Shown here piece by piece: positions 56,983 to 64,000 of a stretch of 64,000 nt of DNA. The notes beneath the pieces are model-generated. The model saw only the letters and a list, made by a program, of their open reading frames with translations. It was not told the DNA's origin and made no database searches. Position numbers and translations under genes: made by a program. Location: positions 1-64,000 of the forward strand of contig PAPR01000043.1 of NCBI GenBank assembly GCA_002709085.1. The letters are read 5' to 3'. Source of the DNA: Pseudooceanicola sp. (GTDB taxonomy: Bacteria; Pseudomonadota; Alphaproteobacteria; Rhodobacterales; Rhodobacteraceae). The first letter of the stretch is position 1, and the number at the start of each line of letters is the position of its first letter.

Positions 56983-57477
56983 TCAGTGCTTGGTCCAGCC
57001 GGAGGGCGTATGCGTCGGCTGCTTGGGCGGCTCGACCTCGTGATAACTGCCGTCGATCACCTCGTCACGCGCTGGCCTGCGTCGCGGATCCCGCTGCGGA
57101 CCTGCGCCCTGACCCATGGTAAAGGACTTGACCTTGATGTTGCGCCGCAGCCATTTGAACGCCGCAATCCGGAACGGAGGCGTCAGCAGCGCAAAGCCGA
57201 CCGCATCGGTGAAAAACCCCGGCGTCAGCAACAAGACGCCGGCGACGAGGATCATCGCCGCATCTGCCAGGGGTTGCGTCGGGTCGCTGAGGTCGGACAG
57301 GCTGCGGCGAATGTTGTTCACAGCTAGCGCACCCTGAGCCCGCACCAGATAGGTCCCAAGGATGGCCGTCCCCAACACGATCAGCAGTGTCCAGCCCAGC
57401 CCGATCAGACCGCCGACCTGAATGAACAGCGCAATCTCGATCATCGGCACGGCAACAAAGGCCAAAAGCAGCCACAT
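56983..57477 (-). CDS. fxsA: FxsA-family membrane protein
   Basis: 164 residues. Four predicted helices in the first 110 residues (MWLLLAFVAVPMIEIALFIQVGG, LIVLGTAILGTYLVR, MILVAGVLLLTPGFFTDAVGF) and a polar tail. The LLTPGFFTD..GF box is the FxsA signature. Function poorly known; in E. coli linked to phage F exclusion. Confidence 0.9.
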   Translation of the reverse strand: MWLLLAFVAVPMIEIALFIQVGGLIGLGWTLLIVLGTAILGTYLVRAQGALAVNNIRRSLSDLSDPTQPLADAAMILVAGVLLLTPGFFTDAVGFALLTPPFRIAAFKWLRRNIKVKSFTMGQGAGPQRDPRRRPARDEVIDGSYHEVEPPKQPTHTPSGWTKH

Positions 57478-57586
57478 AGCGTTCTCCTGCAATCCCGGTG
57501 CGGTAGACTTACCGCGACCCAGCACCTACATAGGATGAGAACCCGGTCATTTCCATGCCCGGCCGAGCTGAGCCTATGAGGATTTG

Positions 57587-58246
57587 ATGAACTCGCCCAT
57601 TCTGCAATTGTTGGTGCTTGCCGGAATCGCTGTCTTTCTGATCCTGCGGCTCAGAAGCGTTCTTGGTACGCGCGAAGGTTTTGAAAAGCCGCCCGCCGTG
57701 CAATCCGGTCCCGCCCCGGAGCGTCGCCGTCAGTTTGAGGTCGTCGAGGGTGGCCCCGATCCGGATATTGCCGACCACGTACCGACCGATAGCCCTGCTG
57801 CCGATGCTCTAGCGCGGATGAAACACCTTGAACCGTCCTTCTCTGTCACGGAGTTTCTCGGTGGCGCGCGTGGCGCGTACGAGATGATCCTTATGGGCTT
57901 TGAGCGGGGCGATATGGCCGAAATTCAGCCCTTTTTGTCGCCCGAGGTCTACGAGAGCTTTGCTTATGTGGTGAACGATCGCGATAACAAGGGCCTGACA
58001 GTCGAGTCCGATTTTCTTGGCGTCAAGGAGCTGCAACTGGTCGACGCGAGCCTCGACGACACAACGAACGAAGCGGAGTTGACCGTGCGGTTCGTCGGTC
58101 AGATGACCTTTGCCGTGCGCGACCGGGCCGGTGAGGTGGTCGAAGGGGATCCCAAGGCGACCAAGACGCAGCGCGACATCTGGACCTTTGCGCGTCAGAT
58201 GGGAAGCAATGATCCCAACTGGCAGTTGGTCGCGACTGACGAATGA
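57587..58246 (+). CDS. Tim44/TimA-like membrane-anchored protein
   Basis: 219 residues. One N-terminal membrane segment (about 4-22), a charged linker and a Tim44-like domain (about 80-219; FLGGARGAYEMILMGFERGD, WTFARQMGSNDPNWQLVATDE). Alphaproteobacterial relatives of mitochondrial Tim44 sit in this order beside fxsA and mltA. The role, probably in membrane-protein handling, is not read from the sequence. Overlaps mltA by 4 bases. Confidence 0.9.
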   Translation: MNSPILQLLVLAGIAVFLILRLRSVLGTREGFEKPPAVQSGPAPERRRQFEVVEGGPDPDIADHVPTDSPAADALARMKHLEPSFSVTEFLGGARGAYEMILMGFERGDMAEIQPFLSPEVYESFAYVVNDRDNKGLTVESDFLGVKELQLVDASLDDTTNEAELTVRFVGQMTFAVRDRAGEVVEGDPKATKTQRDIWTFARQMGSNDPNWQLVATDE

Positions 58247-59277
58247 CCCTGACGCGGCTGGCAGTCCTGCTGGCCGCGCTGACCCTGCCCGTCGCAGGGA
58301 AGGCGGCGGACACCAGCCTGAAGGTGCTGGACTACTCCGAACTCAGCGGCTGGGGCAGCGACGATCACGACGCCGCGCTCAGGGTTTTCCTGAACACCTG
58401 CCGGGATTTCAAGACGCCGGATTGGCAGTCGATTTGTGCCGTCGCGGCACAGCAGACCAATGCGCGAACCTTTTTTGAACTGTTCTTCACACCTGTTCTG
58501 ATCGAAGACGGCGAACCGGCCCTCTTTACTGGCTACTTCGAGCCCGAACTGAAGGGCGCGCGCAGCCCCTCCGCCCGTTATCGCTATCCCGTCTATCGGA
58601 TGCCGCCCGAGGCGCGCGCGCAACCCTGGCTCTCCCGCCGTGACATCGAAACCAGCGGCGTGCTCGACAATCGTGGGCTGGAAATCGCTTGGGTGGATGA
58701 CCCGGTTGAGCTGTTTTTCCTGCAAATTCAAGGGTCCGGACGCATCCGCCTGCCCGACGGAAGTGTAATTCGAATTGGATACGGCGGTAAGAACGGGCAG
58801 GAATACCGCTCTGTCGGGCAGGAGTTGGTGCGGCGTGGGGTCTATTCGATCCATCAGGTCTCGGCTCAGGTCATCAAGAACTGGGTGAGGCGCAATCCGG
58901 TCGCGGGCGCGGAACTGTTGCGGCACAACCCCTCCTTCGTCTTCTTTCGCGAGATCACCTCGATCGACCCGAACGATGGCCCAATCGGGGCGATGGGCCG
59001 ATCTGTCACCGATGGTCGGACGATTGCCGTCGATCCGGCCTACACGCCGCTCGGCGCGCCGGTTTGGGTCGAAAAGGCGGGCAAGGAGGCGATGAACCGG
59101 CTGATGATCGCGCAGGACACGGGCTCTGCGATCAAGGGGGCGCAGCGCGCGGATATTTTCTTTGGCACCGGTGACAAAGCCGGGCGCGCTGCTGGCCGAT
59201 TGCGCGACCCCGGACGCATGGTGGTCCTGCTGCCAATCCAGCGTGCCTATGCGATGTTGCCGGAGGACAGCCTGTGA
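58243..59277 (+). CDS. mltA: Membrane-bound lytic murein transglycosylase A
   Basis: 344 residues. Signal peptide (about 1-21), MltA domain (GYFEPELKGARSPSARYRYPVY, FFLQIQGSGRIRLPDG) and 3D domain with catalytic Asp in IAQDTGSAIKGAQRADIFFGTG. Cleaves peptidoglycan glycan strands. No clear lipobox, so it may be soluble rather than lipidated. Overlaps smr by 4 bases. Confidence 0.94.
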   Translation: MTLTRLAVLLAALTLPVAGKAADTSLKVLDYSELSGWGSDDHDAALRVFLNTCRDFKTPDWQSICAVAAQQTNARTFFELFFTPVLIEDGEPALFTGYFEPELKGARSPSARYRYPVYRMPPEARAQPWLSRRDIETSGVLDNRGLEIAWVDDPVELFFLQIQGSGRIRLPDGSVIRIGYGGKNGQEYRSVGQELVRRGVYSIHQVSAQVIKNWVRRNPVAGAELLRHNPSFVFFREITSIDPNDGPIGAMGRSVTDGRTIAVDPAYTPLGAPVWVEKAGKEAMNRLMIAQDTGSAIKGAQRADIFFGTGDKAGRAAGRLRDPGRMVVLLPIQRAYAMLPEDSL

Positions 59278-59858
59278 GCCGCCGCCTGCGCCCGGATGAG
59301 GTCGAGCTGTGGAACAAGGTCGCCGGGACCGCAGAACGCATCAATCGCCCGAAACCGAAATCTGACGTGAAGCCTGCGGATACCTTTCGCAAACCCGTCA
59401 CTATTCCAGCAGATCCCCTGCCCTCTTTTCAGATCGGGGCGCGGGCAAAGGGTGCGCAAGGCAATCACGATTTAAGGAATTCGGTCAGTGATCAGATACG
59501 TAGCGCACCGCTGCGGATGGATCGTAAAACCCACACCAAGATGAAGCGCGGCAAGCTGGTACCCGAAGCACGCATCGACCTTCATGGCATGACCATGGAT
59601 CGCGCCCACCCCAGCCTGACCGGGTTCATCATGCGCGCGGCGAGCGAGGGCAAGCGGCTGGTCCTCGTCATCACCGGCAAGGGCAAGGATCGTGACGAGG
59701 ACGGGCCGATCCCGATCCGTCGTGGCGTCCTGCGTCATCAGGTGCCGCACTGGCTCAGCGTGCCGCCATTGTCGCAACTGGTGTTGCAGATCACCGCGGC
59801 GCATGACCGTCACGGCGGGGGCGGGGCCTATTACGTCTACCTCAAACGGCTTCGGTAG
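59274..59858 (+). CDS. Smr/MutS2 C-terminal domain protein
   Basis: 194 residues from a GTG in the mltA stop. A disordered basic N-terminal half and an Smr domain (about 100-194) with IDLHGMTMDRAH and LVITGKGKDRDEDGPI. Smr domains cleave or bind nucleic acids. Converges with hslU. Confidence 0.92.
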   Translation: MSRRLRPDEVELWNKVAGTAERINRPKPKSDVKPADTFRKPVTIPADPLPSFQIGARAKGAQGNHDLRNSVSDQIRSAPLRMDRKTHTKMKRGKLVPEARIDLHGMTMDRAHPSLTGFIMRAASEGKRLVLVITGKGKDRDEDGPIPIRRGVLRHQVPHWLSVPPLSQLVLQITAAHDRHGGGGAYYVYLKRLR

Positions 59859-59873
59859 CGGCCCCGCGTCAGA

Positions 59874-61178
59874 TCACAGCACGTAGCGGCTGAGATCGGC
59901 TGAGGCGGCGAGCTTGCCGATATTGTCGTTCACGAAGGCCTCGTCGACCGAGATGACCTCGCCCGAGCGTTCCGGCGCGTGGAATGACAGCTCCTCAAAG
60001 ACACGCTCCATGATCGTATAAAGCCGCCGCGCGCCGATGTTCTCGACCGACTGGTTCACTTCGGCGGCGGTACGGGCGAGCGCGGCGATACCGTCTTCGG
60101 TGAACTCCACCTGCACGCCTTCTGTCTCCATCAGGGCGGTGTATTGCCGTGTCAGCGCATTATCGGTCTCCGTCAGGATCGCCACGAAATCCGCCTCCGT
60201 CAGTGATTGCAATTCAACCCGGATGGGTAGACGCCCCTGCAATTCCGGCAAGAGGTCCGAGGGTTTGGCGACGTGGAACGCACCCGAGGCAATAAAGAGG
60301 ATGTGATCAGTTCGGACGGCGCCATACTTGGTGCTGACGGTAGTACCCTCGATCAGCGGCAACAAATCGCGCTGCACCCCTTCGCGGCTGACGTCGCCGC
60401 CGCGCGCGTCGGTGCGGGCGCAGACCTTGTCGATCTCGTCCAGAAACACGATGCCGTTTTCCTCGACCGCGCTCAGCGCGGCCTTGTTCACCATTTCATC
60501 GTCGAGCAGCTTGTCGGCTTCTTCACCCAGCAGCAGCTCATAGCTGTCCGCAACGCGCAGTTTCTTGCGCACGGTCCGGTTGCCGAAGGCTTTGCCAAAG
60601 ATATCGCCGAGGTTCATCATGCCCATCTGGCCCTGCTGTCCCGGAACATCCATCATCGACATTGGGTTCGAGGTGTCCGCGACGTCCAGCTCGATCTCCG
60701 TGTCGTCCAGCTCTCCGTTGCGCAGTTTCTTGCGGAACATCTCGCGCGTGCCGTCGCGCGCATCGGTGCCGGCCAAGGCTTCGATGACCCGATCTTCGGC
60801 CATCTTGTGGGCTGAGGCGCGCACATCGTCACGCATATGCTCTCGGGTCATCGCAACGGCGCTGTCCATCAGGTCCCGCACGATCTGTTCGACGTCGCGC
60901 CCGACATAGCCGACTTCGGTGAACTTGGTCGCCTCGACCTTGATAAAGGGCGCGCGGGCCAGTTTCGCCAGGCGGCGGCTGATCTCGGTCTTGCCGACGC
61001 CGGTCGGGCCAATCATCAGGATATTCTTGGGGAAAACTTCGTCGCGCAGATCATCGGCCAGCTTGGCGCGCCTCCAACGCGATCGCATGGCGACGGCCAC
61101 GGCGCGCTTGGCATCCTTTTGACCGATGATGAACCGGTCGAGTTCCGAGACGATTTCGCGGGGGGTGAGGTCGGTCAT
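59874..61178 (-). CDS. hslU: HslU ATPase of the HslUV protease
   Basis: 434 residues. Walker A GPTGVGKT (57-64), Walker B IVFLDEID, and the I domain between them. Unfolds substrates for HslV. Nine bases after hslV on the same strand. Confidence 0.97.
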   Translation of the reverse strand: MTDLTPREIVSELDRFIIGQKDAKRAVAVAMRSRWRRAKLADDLRDEVFPKNILMIGPTGVGKTEISRRLAKLARAPFIKVEATKFTEVGYVGRDVEQIVRDLMDSAVAMTREHMRDDVRASAHKMAEDRVIEALAGTDARDGTREMFRKKLRNGELDDTEIELDVADTSNPMSMMDVPGQQGQMGMMNLGDIFGKAFGNRTVRKKLRVADSYELLLGEEADKLLDDEMVNKAALSAVEENGIVFLDEIDKVCARTDARGGDVSREGVQRDLLPLIEGTTVSTKYGAVRTDHILFIASGAFHVAKPSDLLPELQGRLPIRVELQSLTEADFVAILTETDNALTRQYTALMETEGVQVEFTEDGIAALARTAAEVNQSVENIGARRLYTIMERVFEELSFHAPERSGEVISVDEAFVNDNIGKLAASADLSRYVL

Positions 61179-61187
61179 GAAATTTCC

Positions 61188-61745
61188 TTAGCCGCCAATG
61201 GTTTCGACGGTCAGATTGCCGTTCGTATAGACACATATGTCCGCCGCGATGCCCATCGCCTTGCGGGCGATCCCCTCAGCGTCGAGGTCGGTATCGATCA
61301 GCGCGCGGGCGGCGGCGAGCGCATAGTTGCCCCCCGATCCGATGGCGGCGATGTCATGCTCTGGCTCCAGCACATCGCCGGCGCCGGTGATAACGTAGAG
61401 CTCTTTGCCATCGGTGACGATCAGCATGGCCTCAAGCTTCTGGAGGTACTTGTCGGTCCGCCAGTCCTTGGCCAACTCGACGCTCGCTCGCTGCAATTGG
61501 CCCGGCGTCGCCTCCAGCTTGGCTTCCAGCCGTTCCAGCAGGGCAAATGCGTCGGCGGTCGATCCGGCGAAACCCGCAACGACGTCATATCCACCGGGTG
61601 ACAGGCGCCGCACCTTGCGCGCCGTGCCCTTCATCACCGTCTGACCCATGCTGACTTGACCGTCACCGGCGACAACCACGTGGTCGCCCTTGCGGACGCC
61701 AATGATCGTCGTGCCGTGCCAGCCGGGGAAATCTTTATCTGCCAT
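61188..61745 (-). CDS. hslV: HslV peptidase of the HslUV protease
   Basis: 185 residues. Catalytic threonine is Thr12 in [12 protein letters not shown]; the 11 residues before it should be removed on maturation. [17 protein letters not shown] and [23 protein letters not shown] complete the proteasome-like fold. Confidence 0.96.
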   Translation of the reverse strand: MADKDFPGWHGTTIIGVRKGDHVVVAGDGQVSMGQTVMKGTARKVRRLSPGGYDVVAGFAGSTADAFALLERLEAKLEATPGQLQRASVELAKDWRTDKYLQKLEAMLIVTDGKELYVITGAGDVLEPEHDIAAIGSGGNYALAAARALIDTDLDAEGIARKAMGIAADICVYTNGNLTVETIGG

Positions 61746-61844
61746 CAGGTCGCTCCTTCATTCCGAGACTATATGCGGTCGCGGCAGGCGGGGGACAACC
61801 CCAGCCCGCTTGCCCGCTTCGATGCCAGCCAGTAGCGTCGCGCC

Positions 61845-62738
61845 ATGCCCCAGAGCGTGACCCTCTATCTCGAAGACCCGTTGTTGCGCAGTGCGCGTGC
61901 CGGTGCACATAACTTCATCGCCCATCTCGTCGCTGTGCTAGAGCAGGCGGGCTATCGGGTGCACTTCGCCGCGACAGAGGAGGTTGCATCGAACGACGGC
62001 CTCGCTCTCACCCACATGATACCGCCGCCACCGGGAGGCCTGACCTTCCGCCGGGTATACCACTACCCGTTCTGGGCCATTGAACCCAGCGCGGAGCGGT
62101 GGGCCTGGGACGTCGCAAAAGAAGCATATTCGCCTGATTTAGTGCCAAAAACAGAGGCGGATAAGTTCTACGAGCGCTGGCAGAAACGCCTATTCCCGAC
62201 CGCGGAGGCATCACGGCAAAACGGCTTCGTCTACGTCCCGCTACAGGGTCGGCTTTTAGAGCATCGCTCGTTCCAGTCCTGCGCGCCAATAGACATGCTT
62301 CGCGCGACTTTGAATGCGGACCCGCATCGCCCGGTTGTCGCCGCCTTGCACCCCAAAGAGCGGTACTCGGATGCTGAAATGGAGGCGCTGACCAGATTGG
62401 CCCATCGCAGTCCAATGCTGACCCTCCGCACCGGCGGAATGGAGGACATGCTGCGTGACTGCGATTATATCGTGACGATGAATTCTGCGGCCGCCTTCAA
62501 CGGAATGTTTTTTGCAAAGCCCTCCATTCTGTTTGCCAAGATCGATTTTCACCACGTCGCGCTGCACGCCAGTCCGGAGGAGCTTTCGGCGTTCCGAGAG
62601 GTCTCTGATCACCTCCCCGATTATGCCCGCTACCTTTGGTGGTTCTGGCAGGAGCGCGCGATCAATGCGGGTCGCCCTGACGTTCACGAAAAAATTCGGG
62701 CGGCATTGCACCGGGGCGGCTGGTCTCTGCCAACCTGA
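61845..62738 (+). CDS. KpsC/KpsS-like capsule glycosyltransferase domain protein
   Basis: 297 residues. The C-terminal half has a nucleotide-sugar transferase pattern: AALHPKERYSDAEM, then DYIVTMNSAAAFNGMFFAKPSILFAKIDFHH, matching the TxNSxxxxxAL..KP motif of capsule Kdo transferases of the KpsC/KpsS type. No other capsule genes are near, so it is an orphan. Product and substrate are unknown. Same strand as neither neighbour. Confidence 0.68.
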   Translation: MPQSVTLYLEDPLLRSARAGAHNFIAHLVAVLEQAGYRVHFAATEEVASNDGLALTHMIPPPPGGLTFRRVYHYPFWAIEPSAERWAWDVAKEAYSPDLVPKTEADKFYERWQKRLFPTAEASRQNGFVYVPLQGRLLEHRSFQSCAPIDMLRATLNADPHRPVVAALHPKERYSDAEMEALTRLAHRSPMLTLRTGGMEDMLRDCDYIVTMNSAAAFNGMFFAKPSILFAKIDFHHVALHASPEELSAFREVSDHLPDYARYLWWFWQERAINAGRPDVHEKIRAALHRGGWSLPT

Positions 62739-62753
62739 ACCGGCACCGGTCAT

Positions 62754-62781
62754 GAAAAAGGGCGCCCAAACGGACGCCCTT
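62754..62781 (-). terminator. Intrinsic terminator of trxA
   Basis: Stem AAGGGCG/CGCCCTT (62758-62764 with 62775-62781) with a 10-base loop that can pair further, then TTTTTC on the minus strand. It ends the addA-trxA transcript. Confidence 0.82.
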
Positions 62782-62805
62782 CAAACCGTCAGATGACGGA
62801 AAAGG

Positions 62806-63126
62806 TCAGATGGATTCCTCGATCCACGCCTTGAGCGAGGCTTTTGGCGCCGCGCCGGCACGGTTCGAAACCACTTCGCCATCCTTGAAGATGAACAGCG
62901 CGGGGATCCCGCGTACGCCCATCTGCATCGGTGCGTTGGGGTTCGAATCAACGTCGACCTTGGCGATTTTTACTTTGCCACCAAACTCTTGGGCGAGTTC
63001 CTCCAGTGCCGGGCCGATCTGTTTGCAAGGGCCACACCATTCGGCCCAGAAGTCCACGACAACGGGGACATCAGAATTTTTTACTTCGGCATCAAAGGTA
63101 TCGTCGGTCACGGCCACTGTGGACAT
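62806..63126 (-). CDS. trxA: Thioredoxin 1
   Basis: 106 residues. Active site WCGPC (Trp30, Cys31, Cys34) and the cis-Pro loop RGIPALFIF. Cytosolic disulphide reductase. AGGAG precedes the ATG at 63126; a start six codons upstream is less likely. Follows addA in the usual Rhodobacteraceae order. Confidence 0.97.
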   Translation of the reverse strand: MSTVAVTDDTFDAEVKNSDVPVVVDFWAEWCGPCKQIGPALEELAQEFGGKVKIAKVDVDSNPNAPMQMGVRGIPALFIFKDGEVVSNRAGAAPKASLKAWIEESI

Positions 63127-63187
63127 GGGGATCTCCTGGATCAAGGGTGCGCTTGGAGGTGAAACGTAAGGACCGAGGCGTGGAAGT

Positions 63188-64000
63188 TCAAGAAGCGGTT
63201 GTGTCCTGCAACGCCGCCGTCACAAGATCGTGCGGCAGGCGCATCAGCTCCGCTGTGCGTGTCCACAAGAGCGCGGTCTGGACCCTCCGTCCTGGGTAAA
63301 CCTGTTCCAGCGCCGCAGCATAGGCCCCCATCTGGGCCAACAGGCCGGTGGGGACATCCGTCACGCTTGCCGGCACCACAGCATTGGTCTTGAAATCGAC
63401 GGCGAGGACCTCATCCGATGTGATGATCAGCCGGTCGATGGTGCCGTGAACCCGCAACCCGCCCAATTCAGCCAAATTCGCTGAAACAGAGACTTCCTCA
63501 AGCGCCTCTCGACTGAACAATCCTGTAAGATGCGGCGCTGTCAGGACCTTGCGGACTTCGCTAGTCAAAAGCGCCAGTTCCGCCCCTTCCGCCCGATCCA
63601 CCCCACTGTTGAGGACCAAGCCGGCACGTTGATCAAACTCCGCGTCCGTCGCGCCAGGCAGATGTTCCAGCAGTGAATGGATCTGGCGGCCGCGACGCGT
63701 TGCTGCGTCCTTGTCCAACCCCTCTTCGCCGGGCAGCGCCTTGGGGCCGCCCAGTTCCGACGGGCTGGTGGTTTTCACCGGAAGCGCGGCGAAGGGGGCT
63801 GTACGGTGCGCCCAATCGGGCAAGTCGGGGGCGGAGGTGTCGGGCAGGGCAGGGGGCTGCATCGTCAGGGTGGACCAATCGCCGGTTTCCAGCCGCAATC
63901 CATCCCCACCCGGGGCGGGCGTCTCCACCGCGCCGAGCGTCCGCATCCCGTCACGAATGCGCTCGTACCACGTCTCACCGCCGCGCCCGAGATCTCCGGC
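63188..64000 (-). CDS. addA: Double-strand break repair helicase-nuclease AddA, C-terminal part
   Basis: About 270 C-terminal residues; the start lies beyond the window. They form the RecB-like nuclease domain: [37 protein letters not shown] and the [25 protein letters not shown] motif III region. With AddB it resects broken DNA ends for recombination. Confidence 0.93.
   Translation of the reverse strand, partial: AGDLGRGGETWYERIRDGMRTLGAVETPAPGGDGLRLETGDWSTLTMQPPALPDTSAPDLPDWAHRTAPFAALPVKTTSPSELGGPKALPGEEGLDKDAATRRGRQIHSLLEHLPGATDAEFDQRAGLVLNSGVDRAEGAELALLTSEVRKVLTAPHLTGLFSREALEEVSVSANLAELGGLRVHGTIDRLIITSDEVLAVDFKTNAVVPASVTDVPTGLLAQMGAYAAALEQVYPGRRVQTALLWTRTAELMRLPHDLVTAALQDTTAS

Noticed and set aside
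1-64000. tRNA, rRNA, CRISPR arrays, insertion sequences or prophage genes
   Set aside because: No such signature was seen by eye; nearly all sequence is accounted for by housekeeping genes. A tRNAscan or Infernal run would be decisive.

Overview
This is a 64 kb stretch of GC-rich alphaproteobacterial chromosome. Gene content and order are those of the Rhodobacteraceae (Roseobacter group): rho-mnmE-mnmG-rsmG-parA-parB, addA-trxA, comF-grxC-nitrilase and rimP-nusA-ylxR-infB. No rRNA or tRNA gene, insertion sequence, prophage or CRISPR array was seen. Coding density is high, and many neighbours overlap by 1-8 bases in ATGA, TGATG or TTGA junctions.

Layout. 1-9.6 kb: truncated malate synthase G, a phosphate-binding/OmpA hybrid, a Roseobacter-type secA neighbour, secA, then divergently a periplasmic parvulin, argJ and mutT. 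9.8-15.6 kb: the transcription/translation operon rimP-nusA-ylxR-infB on the minus strand, with a probable intrinsic-terminator attenuator in its leader, and a 47-codon gene facing its far end. 15.6-23.5 kb: thioesterase, proline iminopeptidase with a selenoprotein-B-like protein, ubiG, comF-grxC-nitrilase-marR, an NDUFAF5-like methyltransferase, hemH and a tiny membrane protein. 23.5-25.4 kb: two L,D-transpeptidases around a CAP-domain lipoprotein. 25.5-36.3 kb: RNA methyltransferase, ABC exporter, CCA-adding enzyme, Nudix enzymes, Hsp33, ilvA, argG, a small secreted protein and a ribokinase-type kinase. 36.3-46 kb: maeB, mutS, grpE-hrcA, rph-rdgB-hemW and a YbaN-type membrane protein.

45.9-59.9 kb is the origin-proximal part. 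On the left, hemJ, rho, mnmE, mnmG, rsmG, parA and parB all run leftward. On the right, maf, aroE, coaE and dnaQ run rightward, with fxsA, tim44, mltA and smr further on. Between them is a 407-base AT-rich gap (53289-53695) with a perfect DnaA box, two near-perfect boxes and three tandem 11-12 base repeats; I read it as the chromosomal oriC. Two perfect 16-base parS sites lie inside the 5' ends of rsmG and mnmG, next to parAB, so origin, centromere and partition genes sit within about 8 kb.

59.9-64 kb: hslUV, a capsule-transferase-like orphan, trxA and the 3' part of addA.

No clearly new multi-gene system was found. The most informative non-coding signals are the oriC, the coding-embedded parS pair and the rimP leader. 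Among proteins, the least explained are the secA-adjacent 346-residue protein, the Cys-form selenoprotein-B homologue, the phosphate-binding/OmpA hybrid and two very small genes.
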